From Mycobacterium sp. 141 (GTDB taxonomy: Bacteria > Actinomycetota > Actinomycetes > Mycobacteriales > Mycobacteriaceae): 64,000 nt of DNA. Positions 17,770 through 26,004 of the stretch are shown here, piece after piece. The notes beneath the pieces are model-generated. The model worked only from the letters and a program-made list of their open reading frames with translations. It made no database searches and was not told where the DNA came from. Each line of letters starts with the position of its first letter. The first letter of the stretch is position 1. Where the stretch lies: NCBI RefSeq assembly GCF_000382405.1, contig NZ_KB908257.1:62001-126000 (forward strand), given 5' to 3'. The translations under genes and the position numbers were made by a program.

Positions 17770-19398
17770 CTACTTGGTCCGGCTGGCCATCGCGTCGAGG
17801 AAGCGGAGCATGTGGCGCGCGCAGTTGTCGGTCTTCTGCCGCCACGCGGCGACCGCCGCCTCGGCATCGTTTTCCTGGCATGCGAGTACCAAGCGGCGAC
17901 CGTCGGTGACGATCTCGTCGGTGGGGTACTGGTAGTCCAAACCGATGACGGTGACAAACAGTCGCAGCTGAAGTGAGAGCTGGACAAACATCGAACCGAT
18001 CCGGGGCATATTCGCGCAGCGTGCCAGTTCGTTCTGGAAATCCAAGTCGATCATGTAGGCGTCGTGCGTCAGGTGCATTTCGTGGCAGACCCGCAGACGA
18101 TCCAGGTAAGCGTCGAGCGCTGGGGGCAAGACGGTCGCGGGATCGGCGAGACGCCGTGCGATTGCGGTGCCGAGAAGGCCGCGCGCGGTATAGGTCTCGA
18201 TGATGTCGCGCGCACTCGGCATGGGAATCCAGTACCGGCCATTGCGGCGGTCGAGCAGCGCCTCGGAAGCGAACCAGCTGAGCGTCTCGCTGACCCGGGT
18301 GGGCGTAAGCCCGGTGCGACGCGAGATGGTGCGCGGAGGAATCTCGTCCCCGGGACGCAACTCGCCACCGCTGATCGCAGTGCACAGTGCGACCATGGCG
18401 AGTCCGAGGTCGCCGGATACCGGGTCCGCGGGCGCAGTCGGGATTGGTACCGCACTCGTGCTGGGTCCGTGGTCTGCGGACCGGACCCAGCTGAATCTGT
18501 CGGCGTCCTGTGCGCGTGCCGCGCGTATTCGCTCCTGGACGGTCTGCAGTTCGGCGGTTTGCCGGGGATCGAGTTCATCGGCAATCCGATGAACCGCGGC
18601 GAACCATGCCTCCCGGGTCAGGACGCGCACGGTGAACTCAGGATGGCGGCGCAGCCAGCGCCCAGCGCCCGAATCCAACTCGGTGTCAACCAACAATGTT
18701 GGCGACACCCCGGTGGACAGTGCGCCCGCGGCCCTTTCCAGCAAGGCCGAGAGGCTCATCGAAACTCCTTGCCGCGCTGGAGCTTGTGCCGCGGACGGCC
18801 GTGGCGGATGGCCGACAAACGGGTGCGTCAGTAGCGCGGCGCAGAAAATGGTCTCGACGGCATCTAACAAGGCCGCACCGGGGGCGGAGGTGGGCCGAGT
18901 TCCGGTTCCATGAGAGAAGCCGAGAACACATCCACTTGGGCCTACCTCGACATAGCTCAGGATTCCCGCCGCGTTGCTGACCACCAGCTGATGGCCGGCG
19001 TCTGGATGTTCGAATACGCGGCGCCGGATGCGGCTGACCGTCGCCTGGCTCAATCCGGCGTCCTGGGCGATGGCACGCGTGGACCACCGTTTGTTGCCTT
19101 CCGGTGGCGAAAAGAGTGCATATTCCAGCACCGTGTCGATTTCGTCGCTCGATGGGCGGCCGGTGCGCGGGGCGTCGTGCAACCCCGCGAGCCCGTGCTC
19201 GGTGAAGCGGCGCCACCATTTCGTGGCGGTCGTCGGACTGACCGAACTCCGACGAGCGGCTTCGGCGACGCCGCCCGATGCGCAGTCGAGAACGATCTGG
19301 GCGCGCGTAACCAGACCGTGCGCCTCGCTCCGCGAGGTTGCGGTGCGGGTTAGGGCGTCGCGCTCAGCGGGGGTGAGTGTTCGAAGCCCCTCAACCAT
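17770..19398 (-). CDS. Second chimeric regulator: IS630-type transposase-like N-terminal half fused to GntR/FCD
   Basis: 542 residues, the same layout as its convergent neighbour: helix-turn-helix pair at about 7-133 ('SPTTATKWWRRFTEHG', 'LSQATVSRIRRRVFE'), a degenerate DDE-like middle (glutamate at 151 in 'YVEVGP' where the neighbour has aspartate, D238 in 'LLVDTELD', 'WLRRHPEF'), GntR winged helix at about 330-400 and FCD domain after 403 ('ETYTARGLLGTAIARRLA'). The third catalytic acid is missing here too. It is divergent from the demethylase/transporter operon beginning at 19527, with a 7-base inverted repeat between them, so it probably regulates that operon. Start ATG at 19398. Confidence 0.8.
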   Translation of the reverse strand: MVEGLRTLTPAERDALTRTATSRSEAHGLVTRAQIVLDCASGGVAEAARRSSVSPTTATKWWRRFTEHGLAGLHDAPRTGRPSSDEIDTVLEYALFSPPEGNKRWSTRAIAQDAGLSQATVSRIRRRVFEHPDAGHQLVVSNAAGILSYVEVGPSGCVLGFSHGTGTRPTSAPGAALLDAVETIFCAALLTHPFVGHPPRPSAAQAPARQGVSMSLSALLERAAGALSTGVSPTLLVDTELDSGAGRWLRRHPEFTVRVLTREAWFAAVHRIADELDPRQTAELQTVQERIRAARAQDADRFSWVRSADHGPSTSAVPIPTAPADPVSGDLGLAMVALCTAISGGELRPGDEIPPRTISRRTGLTPTRVSETLSWFASEALLDRRNGRYWIPMPSARDIIETYTARGLLGTAIARRLADPATVLPPALDAYLDRLRVCHEMHLTHDAYMIDLDFQNELARCANMPRIGSMFVQLSLQLRLFVTVIGLDYQYPTDEIVTDGRRLVLACQENDAEAAVAAWRQKTDNCARHMLRFLDAMASRTK

Positions 19399-19458
19399 TT
19401 ACTTCCCGTCTGTCACTCCACACCTTCTTTTGACTCAGTGTAAGCGGCGTCCGAGAAA

Positions 19459-19490
19459 AGGGTGATGTGTGTCACGTAACGCGTCACCCT
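19459..19490. promoter_or_regulatory. Inverted repeat AGGGTGA-N18-TCACCCT, candidate operator
   Basis: Perfect 7-base arms at 19459-19465 and 19484-19490 in the 128-base divergent promoter between the chimeric regulator and the demethylase gene. The spacer itself contains GTCAC and GCGTCAC half-sites. A GAGGAGG ribosome site for the rightward gene follows. Seen directly; assignment to the chimeric regulator is inferred. Confidence 0.5.
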
Positions 19491-19526
19491 ATCTACACCA
19501 CTTCGAGGAGGAGTTAGGAGGACAGG

Positions 19527-21578
19527 ATGGGCGACCCGCTGTTTTCGCCGTTCACGCTGAAGAATCTCACCCTGAGAAATCGAATTGTGAGCACCTCGCA
19601 TGAACCGGCATATAGCGATGACGGGCTCCCCAAGGATCGCTACCGCGCGTACCACCGGGAGAAGGCCCGCGGCGGGGTCGCGCTGACCATGATCGGCGGG
19701 AGTGCGCTGGTCAGCCCGGACTGTGCGCCCCCCTTCGGGAACCTCGAGCTGTACCGCGACGAGGCGGTCCCGCTCCTGCAAGCACTTGCCGACGACGTCC
19801 ACGAGCAAGGCGCCGCGGTGATGACCCAGTTGACTCACATGGGGCACCGAATTCTGGACTACACCGGGGAGTGGGTCCCGGCGGTGTCCTCCTCCGGTAC
19901 CCGCGAACCCGCACACCGGGCGTTCTCCCGAGTTGCCGAGGAAGGCGACCTACGCCGAATCGCGCGCGAGTTCGCCGAGACGGCGCAGCGCTGCAAAGCG
20001 GGCGGGCTCGACGGGATCGAAATCGCCGCGTACAGCAGCCACCTGCTGGACGAGTTTCTTTCGCCATTTCACAACCACCGCACCGACCAGTACGGCGGAA
20101 GCTTGGAGAATCGCCTCCGCTTCCCGCTCGAGGTGCTCGCCGCGATTCGTGCGGCGGTGGGGGATGACTTCATCGTCGGCATCCGCATGTCGCTGGACGA
20201 ACTGCGCAAGGGAGGCCAGGGCATCCTTCCCGACGAAGGTATCGCGATGTGCCGGGCCTTCGAGGCCGCCGGCATCGACTTCTTCTCGGTCTCTCGCGGC
20301 AATGTCGACACCGATGCCGCGCTGACCAAGATGATCCCCCCGATGTACACGCCGTCGGCGCCCCATCTGGAGTTCGCCGGCTGGGTGAAAAAGCAGCTGA
20401 CCAAACCGGTGATGCACGCCGGCCGGATCACCGACGTGGCGACCGCACGCTTCGCCATCGCCGAGGGGCTGCTCGACATGGTCGGCATGGTTCGTCCCCT
20501 GATGGCAGACCCGGACCTTCCGATCAAGGCGCAGACCGGCCGGGTGGACGAGATCCGCCCGTGCGTCGGGGCGAGCCTGTGCATCGACTCGATCTACACC
20601 TCCGGACAGGCGAACTGCGTCCACAACCCGGCCACCGGGCGGGAAGAGCAACTGCCGCAGCGGATTTCATCGGTGCCCGAGGCGGACCGCAAGAAGTGCA
20701 TCGTCGTCGGCGGTGGGCCGGCGGGGTTGGAAGCCGCTCGCGTGCTCGGCGAACGCGGGCACGACGTCACCCTCTACGAGGCGAGCGACCGGTTTGGTGG
20801 GCAGGTAGCGCTCGCCGCGATCAGCGAACGCCGCCGCGACTTGATCGGGATCATCGATTGGCGAGTAGCCGAGTGCAAACGACTCGGCGTGAAACTGGTG
20901 CGCAACCATTACATCGACGTCGACGATCTCGGTTCCACCTTTGACGGCGCCCAGGTGGTGATCCTCGCCAACGGTGGAACTCCGTCCGGACGCGTCGGGG
21001 TGCCGGGCGACGAATACGCCATCGACAGCTGGGATGTGATCGCCGGCGGCCGCAAGGTAGGCGGCGATGTGCTGGTGTACGACGACCACGGTGGGCACCA
21101 AGCGCTGGATGCCATCGACGCGCTCACCCGCACCGCGGGATCGGTGCAGTACGTGACACCGGAACGCAGCGCCTCGTCGGACGTGGGCGCGTCACCGGCG
21201 GTCGGCTACTTCGCCATGATGGCCGACCACGATGTGTCGACCACGGTGCTGCAGCGATTGGTCGAGATCGAGCGTCGGGACGGCCGCCTGGTGGTTCGGC
21301 TCGAAACCGACGAGGCCAAGACGCTGCACGAACGCATGGTGGACACGGTGATCATCGAGCACGGAACCGAGCCCGACCCCGAGTTGTACGCAGCGCTGCG
21401 AGACAACTCCGTGAATCTCGGGCTGATCTCCATCCCGGAGTTGCTCGCGCGCGGCCCGCAGCCTGCGGACGCCAATCCCAACGGCAAGTACGCGCTGTAC
21501 CGGGTGGGCGACGCCGTCGCCAGCCGCAACATTCCCGCCGCGATTTTCGACTCACTGAGGCTGTGCAGCGCGATCTAG
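19527..21578 (+). CDS. Old-Yellow-Enzyme-type N-demethylase (StcD/DgcA-like; N-methylproline or dimethylglycine demethylase)
   Basis: 683 residues: an FMN TIM barrel (residues 1 to about 340, 'PLFSPFTLKNLTLRNRI', 'HNHRTDQYGGSLENR'), an iron-sulfur segment and a C-terminal FAD/NAD domain ('IVVGGGPAGLEAARVLG' near 392). This is the trimethylamine-dehydrogenase/2,4-dienoyl-CoA reductase plan used by stachydrine demethylase StcD and dimethylglycine demethylase DgcA. The cluster region has C346, C352 and C364, but the second of the usual four cysteines is alanine (A349). It heads an operon with a transporter, and a Rieske pair lies downstream, so demethylation of N-methylproline, N-methyl-hydroxyproline or dimethylglycine is the best guess. 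Confidence 0.82.
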   Translation: MGDPLFSPFTLKNLTLRNRIVSTSHEPAYSDDGLPKDRYRAYHREKARGGVALTMIGGSALVSPDCAPPFGNLELYRDEAVPLLQALADDVHEQGAAVMTQLTHMGHRILDYTGEWVPAVSSSGTREPAHRAFSRVAEEGDLRRIAREFAETAQRCKAGGLDGIEIAAYSSHLLDEFLSPFHNHRTDQYGGSLENRLRFPLEVLAAIRAAVGDDFIVGIRMSLDELRKGGQGILPDEGIAMCRAFEAAGIDFFSVSRGNVDTDAALTKMIPPMYTPSAPHLEFAGWVKKQLTKPVMHAGRITDVATARFAIAEGLLDMVGMVRPLMADPDLPIKAQTGRVDEIRPCVGASLCIDSIYTSGQANCVHNPATGREEQLPQRISSVPEADRKKCIVVGGGPAGLEAARVLGERGHDVTLYEASDRFGGQVALAAISERRRDLIGIIDWRVAECKRLGVKLVRNHYIDVDDLGSTFDGAQVVILANGGTPSGRVGVPGDEYAIDSWDVIAGGRKVGGDVLVYDDHGGHQALDAIDALTRTAGSVQYVTPERSASSDVGASPAVGYFAMMADHDVSTTVLQRLVEIERRDGRLVVRLETDEAKTLHERMVDTVIIEHGTEPDPELYAALRDNSVNLGLISIPELLARGPQPADANPNGKYALYRVGDAVASRNIPAAIFDSLRLCSAI

Positions 21579-21627
21579 CCCAACGACTTCCCGAAGAAGA
21601 ACCCTTCACCAGGCAAAAGGAGTAACG

Positions 21628-21672
21628 ATGTCCTACACACAGATTCCCGAGGAGCACATCCCATGTCCGTGA
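21628..21672 (+). CDS. 14-residue leader ORF overlapping the transporter start
   Basis: ATG at 21628 follows AAAAGGAGTAACG, a strong ribosome site. The peptide reads MSYTQIPEEHIPCP and stops at 21670-21672, ten bases inside the MFS gene, whose ATG (21663) has its own GAGGAG inside the leader. This is the layout of a translationally coupled leader peptide. No run of rare or identical codons is seen, so attenuation is not indicated. Whether it is translated is unproven. Confidence 0.45.
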   Translation: MSYTQIPEEHIPCP

Positions 21673-23033
21673 AAGACGGCGCCCTTACCGAGTTCTCCGA
21701 CAACCCGGCGATTCTGGCGCGCAAGCGACGGTTCATGCAGCGGATGGTCATCGTGCTGGTGGGCGGTATGTTCATCGACGGCTACATCCTCGGCATCATC
21801 GGCCCGGTCGCTCACACCATCGAGCAAGACGCCCGTTTCACCACCGCCTGGATTGGCCTCGAGGCGGCCTCGGCGATGATCGGCATCCTCGTCGGCTCCC
21901 CGATCGGCGGCTGGCTGGCCGACAAGGTGGGTCGCAAGCCGATTCTGTTCTGGGACCTCGCGATGTTCACCGTCTTCTCGGCACTGCAGTTCTTCGTCGA
22001 CGGACCGGCGCAACTGTTTATCGTCCGTCTGTTGATGGGTCTGGCCGTCGGTATCGAATACGCGGTCGGCTGGCCAATGCTCGCGGAGTTCGTGCCGAAC
22101 CGGCTGCGCGGCAAGCTGATGAGCCTGACGCTGGTCGCCTGGTACGGCGGCTTCATGATCGCGTTCATCATCGGCTACTTCATGGACCAGGCCGGCGTCG
22201 ACTGGCGGATCACGCTGGGCACCAGCACGTTCATCGCCGGCGGGCTGCTCCTCGGCCGGATCGGATTGCCCGAGTCGCCCCGATGGTTGTGGTCTCAGGG
22301 CAGAACCGAGGAGGCACACGGGCTTGTTTTCGAGTACCTCGACACCGAATACCAGACGGACATGATGAAGGCCGCCAGCGGCGGTCCGAAGGGCAGCTTC
22401 AAGATGCTGTTCTCGCCGGCCGTGTGGCGGGCGACGGTCTTCATGTCGATCTTCTGGGCCTGTGCGGTCACCCCGTACTTCGCGATCGCGACCTTTGCCG
22501 ACGGCCTGCTGGGCGATATCGGCATGGAGGGCTTGATGCGCGGTGTGATCCTGGCGGTCTTCGCCTGGTTGGGCGTCATCTTCACGATGTTGATGATCGA
22601 CCGGTGGAAGCGTCGCACCATGACTGTTCCGACGCAATGGATTGCTGGTGCGCTGCTGGTCCTCATCGCGATCATGGGTAGTTTCGTGCTTCCCGTGGAC
22701 CAGGTCGGCGTCTTGTCGATGATCATGCTGGTCCTCTTCCTGGCGTACTCGTTCGTCAACGCGATGTACAACGTGATGACGACGATCTACCCGGCGGAGA
22801 TCTTCCCGACCGAGGTCCGGGCGATAGGCACCGGGTTCGCGGCGGCGGTCAGCCGCCTCGGCGCGGCTGCGGGTCTGTTCCTGATCCCGCTCTCGATGGA
22901 GCACTTTGGTTTCACGTGGACGATGGTCTTCGCGGGCGTTGTCGCCTTCGTCGGCGCGATCGTGTCGCAGATCCTGGCCCCGGAGACCAGCGGTAAGTCG
23001 CTGAGTGAATTGGCCGGTGATATCAGCCACTGA
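21663..23033 (+). CDS. MFS transporter, sugar/metabolite:H+ symporter family
   Basis: A 456-residue inner-membrane protein with about 12 hydrophobic segments. Family loops are visible: 'GGWLADKVGRKPILF' between segments 2 and 3 and 'PTEVRAIGTGFAAAVSRLG' near segment 10. It follows the N-demethylase by about 85 bases in the same direction and probably imports the substrate, perhaps a betaine or hydroxyproline derivative; MFS betaine carriers of the ProP/sugar-porter type are known. The ATG at 21663 is supported by GAGGAG within the overlapping leader ORF. Confidence 0.88.
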   Translation: MSVKDGALTEFSDNPAILARKRRFMQRMVIVLVGGMFIDGYILGIIGPVAHTIEQDARFTTAWIGLEAASAMIGILVGSPIGGWLADKVGRKPILFWDLAMFTVFSALQFFVDGPAQLFIVRLLMGLAVGIEYAVGWPMLAEFVPNRLRGKLMSLTLVAWYGGFMIAFIIGYFMDQAGVDWRITLGTSTFIAGGLLLGRIGLPESPRWLWSQGRTEEAHGLVFEYLDTEYQTDMMKAASGGPKGSFKMLFSPAVWRATVFMSIFWACAVTPYFAIATFADGLLGDIGMEGLMRGVILAVFAWLGVIFTMLMIDRWKRRTMTVPTQWIAGALLVLIAIMGSFVLPVDQVGVLSMIMLVLFLAYSFVNAMYNVMTTIYPAEIFPTEVRAIGTGFAAAVSRLGAAAGLFLIPLSMEHFGFTWTMVFAGVVAFVGAIVSQILAPETSGKSLSELAGDISH

Positions 23034-23109
23034 GCGCTCGTCCTAACAGCCCGGTCCGGGTCGATCCTGATCCGGATCTGGCCGGTACGACACAACGAGT
23101 GAAGCGAAC

Positions 23110-23138
23110 GCCGTCTTCGGTTTGGGTTGGAAGACGGC
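23110..23138 (+). promoter_or_regulatory. Hairpin GCCGTCTTC/GAAGACGGC immediately before a ribosome binding site
   Basis: Perfect 9-base stem with an 11-base loop (23119-23129). The right arm ends directly against AAAGGAG of the phosphoesterase gene, with no U-tract. It could end transporter transcripts, or protect and gate translation of the next gene. Confidence 0.5.
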
Positions 23139-23157
23139 AAAGGAGACACTGAAATTC

Positions 23158-23952
23158 ATGACCATCCGGGTGGCCGTGATCGGTGACGTCGGTGGGCACG
23201 TTGAGGAGTTGCGTCGGGAGCTGCGTTCTCTGGGCACGTCGGCTACCGGCGTGCTACCCGACGACCTCGTCGTGATTCAGGTGGGCGACCTCGTCCACCG
23301 CGGTCCCGACTCCGACGGCGTCGTCCGCCTCGTCGACTATTACCTGAACACCTACCCGGACCAGTGGATCCAGCTCCTCGGTAACCACGAGGTCCACTAC
23401 CTGCGGCCGAATACCTTTCTGTGGTGGGATCGGATCGGCTACCTGGAACAGCGCATCCTGAAGAAGTGGTGGCGTGAGGAGAAGCTTCATGCAGCGGTTG
23501 CCGTCGAGACCGACGACGAGGAGTTCTTGGTGACGCACGCCGGTGTCACCGAGAAGTTTTGGCGCGAGCACCTCGATGCTCCCCGTACCGCGGTGGAGGC
23601 CGCACGCCGAATCAACAGCCTTGCCCGCACCGGATGCGAGACACTCTACGGCGGCGGTGCAATGCTCGGCGTGCTGAATCCGATGGTGGGCCCGATCTGG
23701 GCCAGCCGCAATGACGAGCTGGTTCCCGGGTGGGAAGGCACGACGCTCCCGTTCAGCCAGGTGCACGGGCACAGTGGCTCGCACGGCGAGTGCGACCATC
23801 CGACGACAACCTACGATCCGGAGCTTCATCACGAGGAGACCCGCTTGGCCGGCGGTCGTCTGATCGGCATCGACCCCGGCCACCTCGCCGAAGCGACCCC
23901 GACGTGGGGCGCCTTCGTCGTCACGACCGACTCCCGACCCACGCTCGCATGA
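23158..23952 (+). CDS. Metallophosphoesterase (calcineurin-like, Ser/Thr phosphatase/diadenosine hydrolase type)
   Basis: 264-residue phosphoesterase. The metal motifs are in order: 'VIGDVGGH' near residue 7 (GDxGGH, where GDxHG is usual), 'VGDLVHRGPDS', 'LLGNHEVHY', then histidines in 'VTHAG' and 'QVHGHSG'. ATG at 23158 has AAAGGAG ten bases upstream; the frame is open to a TTG at 23122 that lies inside the hairpin. The stop overlaps the ATG of the signalling protein that follows. Substrate unknown; protein phosphate, Ap4A or a nucleotide are all possible. Confidence 0.82.
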   Translation: MTIRVAVIGDVGGHVEELRRELRSLGTSATGVLPDDLVVIQVGDLVHRGPDSDGVVRLVDYYLNTYPDQWIQLLGNHEVHYLRPNTFLWWDRIGYLEQRILKKWWREEKLHAAVAVETDDEEFLVTHAGVTEKFWREHLDAPRTAVEAARRINSLARTGCETLYGGGAMLGVLNPMVGPIWASRNDELVPGWEGTTLPFSQVHGHSGSHGECDHPTTTYDPELHHEETRLAGGRLIGIDPGHLAEATPTWGAFVVTTDSRPTLA

Positions 23953-25916
23953 GCGACCCCCTGAGAGGACCGCGCATGCCCACTGAGAGTGCGGCCGAAC
24001 TGGCCGAACTGCTGGCGCAGTGCCGGCCGTTCGATTCGCTGAGCCCAGCCGATCTCGCCGGTGTGGTGGCCGCGGCCAAGATCGAGGAGTACGAGCCGGG
24101 CGACCTGATTCTGGACGCCTTCGCGACGACGCCGACCGAAATCTGTGTGGTGATGTCGGGGGAGGTCAACCTCTGGTTCGATCCGGAACGGATCGATGAG
24201 GGTCCGGCCGACAAGTTCACCCGAGGAGCGTCGCTCGGGTTCACGGCGGTGCTGTCTGGGCGACCGGCGGGTCCGCGGATCGTTGCGAAGACGAAGGCGA
24301 CCATCGCTCGCTTGCCGGCCGAGAGCGTCGTCCCGGCGTTCGCGTCACGCAGTGGTGCGCGTTTTCTGGCCGACCATATCTCGCACGTGCGCGGACTCAC
24401 CGCGTCGGCGCCCCGGTACACGCTGTTGTCCGACTTGGTCTACCGAGAGCCGCTCGTCGTGCGTTCCGACGAATCGGTGACCGCGCTGGCGCAGCGCATG
24501 ACCGAGCTGGGCCTCCCGTACGCCGCCGTCCACACCGGCGACGGCCAGTTCGGCCTGGTGACCGATGAAGCCTTGCGCCGGAAGGTAATCGGGGAAGGCC
24601 TGCCACGGGAATCCCCCGCGAGTGCGGTGATGGACTACCCCGCGATCACCGCTTCGGCGAGCATGTCATCGGCTGACGCCCTGATCATGCTGCTCGACTA
24701 CGGCGTCTCTTTCCTACTCGTGACCGGCGATGACGGGCGTCTCAAGGGTGCGGTGGGTGAGCGTGACTTCATGCTCGCGCCAACCACTGCCGGTGTCAGC
24801 CTGAACGTACGGGTCCGGCAGGCGCGCAGTGTCGATGATCTGGCCACCTACGCGGGTCGGGTTCCGGCGATGCTGGCCGACATCCTGGCGCGCGGCCTGA
24901 CGGCGGATCGGGTGATTGCGGTCTATTCGGCGCTGATCGCCTCGATCACCCGGCGTGCGATCTTCTTGGTCTTCGATCACGAGGAGTTCGACGATCTCTC
25001 GATCGATGCCTTCACCTGGCTCTCGCTCGGCAGTACCGGCCGTCGGGAAGCGGTTCCCTCGTCCGACGTCGATGCCGCGGTGACCTTCGCGGACTCGTAC
25101 GAGGACCAGATCCCGCGCTACCGCGAAGCATTCAGCGTCGTGGGGGACGTGCTCCAGCTCTGCGGCATCGGGGTGGACACTCACCACGCATTCCCGTCGC
25201 ACCCGGGGTTCTCTCGAACCGATTCGCAGTGGCGGGAGGCGGCACACGGCTGGCTCACCAAGCCCCAGCAGAACCAGGGCACCATCATGGCCTCGCTCCT
25301 GGTGGACGCTCGGCCGATCTTCGGCGACCCGGCGCTGCCGGAGCCCGCGCGCGTATTTCGCGACTTCAATCGGCACCCGGCGACCGTTGAACTGCTCCTG
25401 CAGGATTCGCTCTCGCGCCGCGCTCGCCTGCTCTCGGTGCGCGACCGGATCATCGGGCGCGACGAGAGATTCGACATCAAAGGCCGCGGATTACTGCCGA
25501 TCGTCAATATCGCCCGGTGGGCCTCGCTCAGCGTCGGCTCGCCGGAGTTGCACACCGCTGACCGGCTTCGCGTCGCGGCGGGGTCGGACGTGCTCACCGA
25601 CCGCTCCGCCAGCCGATTGATCGAAGCGTTCGACGCGCTCCAACTCCTCCGGCTGGAACACCAGTTGCGCCAGATCGAGGCGGGCCAGCACCCCGACGAC
25701 ATCATCAACCTCGACGAACTCTCGGGGATAGACCGCAGCACGATCGAGCAGACGATCAAAGAGGTCGCCGACGTGCAGCGTCGTATGGGACGCGTCGCGC
25801 ACATGAACTCCGGTGCCGAACTGGTCAAACGCGGCCAACCGGGGTTGACGGCGAGGAAGACCAGATTGCCCGCAACCAGGCCCACAAAACAGAACCGGCA
25901 AGAGCGAGACAGGTAA
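23949..25916 (+). CDS. cNMP-binding/CBS/nucleotidyltransferase (DUF294-type) signalling protein
   Basis: 655 residues in three sensory parts: an N-terminal cyclic-nucleotide-binding-like fold (about 20-140, 'VVMSGEVNLWFD'), a CBS pair (about 155-285, 'VVRSDESVTALAQRM', 'GVSFLLVTGDDGRLKG'), then a GlnD-like nucleotidyltransferase with 'GSTGRREAVPSSDVD' near residue 360 and a helical DUF294 C-terminal domain. Proteins of this class resemble the uridylyltransferase GlnD and are thought to modify a partner in response to an adenylate or cyclic nucleotide. ATG overlaps the phosphatase stop (ATGA), so modification and removal of phosphate may be paired. ATG at 23976 is an alternative start. Confidence 0.82.
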   Translation: MSDPLRGPRMPTESAAELAELLAQCRPFDSLSPADLAGVVAAAKIEEYEPGDLILDAFATTPTEICVVMSGEVNLWFDPERIDEGPADKFTRGASLGFTAVLSGRPAGPRIVAKTKATIARLPAESVVPAFASRSGARFLADHISHVRGLTASAPRYTLLSDLVYREPLVVRSDESVTALAQRMTELGLPYAAVHTGDGQFGLVTDEALRRKVIGEGLPRESPASAVMDYPAITASASMSSADALIMLLDYGVSFLLVTGDDGRLKGAVGERDFMLAPTTAGVSLNVRVRQARSVDDLATYAGRVPAMLADILARGLTADRVIAVYSALIASITRRAIFLVFDHEEFDDLSIDAFTWLSLGSTGRREAVPSSDVDAAVTFADSYEDQIPRYREAFSVVGDVLQLCGIGVDTHHAFPSHPGFSRTDSQWREAAHGWLTKPQQNQGTIMASLLVDARPIFGDPALPEPARVFRDFNRHPATVELLLQDSLSRRARLLSVRDRIIGRDERFDIKGRGLLPIVNIARWASLSVGSPELHTADRLRVAAGSDVLTDRSASRLIEAFDALQLLRLEHQLRQIEAGQHPDDIINLDELSGIDRSTIEQTIKEVADVQRRMGRVAHMNSGAELVKRGQPGLTARKTRLPATRPTKQNRQERDR

Positions 25917-26004
25917 ATAGGCCAGGTGGTCAAGGGTTGGCCATCTGAGTCTTCCGGGTATGGGAAGTCGCGGAGGTGATCCGGCCTCGGGCTAACCTCG
26001 CTTG

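Noticed and set aside
15985..19398. The two transposase-like genes as an active IS630 pair or composite transposon
   Set aside because: Each carries a full GntR/FCD C-terminal half, lacks a complete DDE triad, and no terminal inverted repeats or target duplications were seen around them.
21633..23030. 465-codon leftward frame over the MFS transporter
   Set aside because: Antisense shadow, strongly hydrophilic and repetitive in D, R, H and Q, as expected from the complement of membrane helices.
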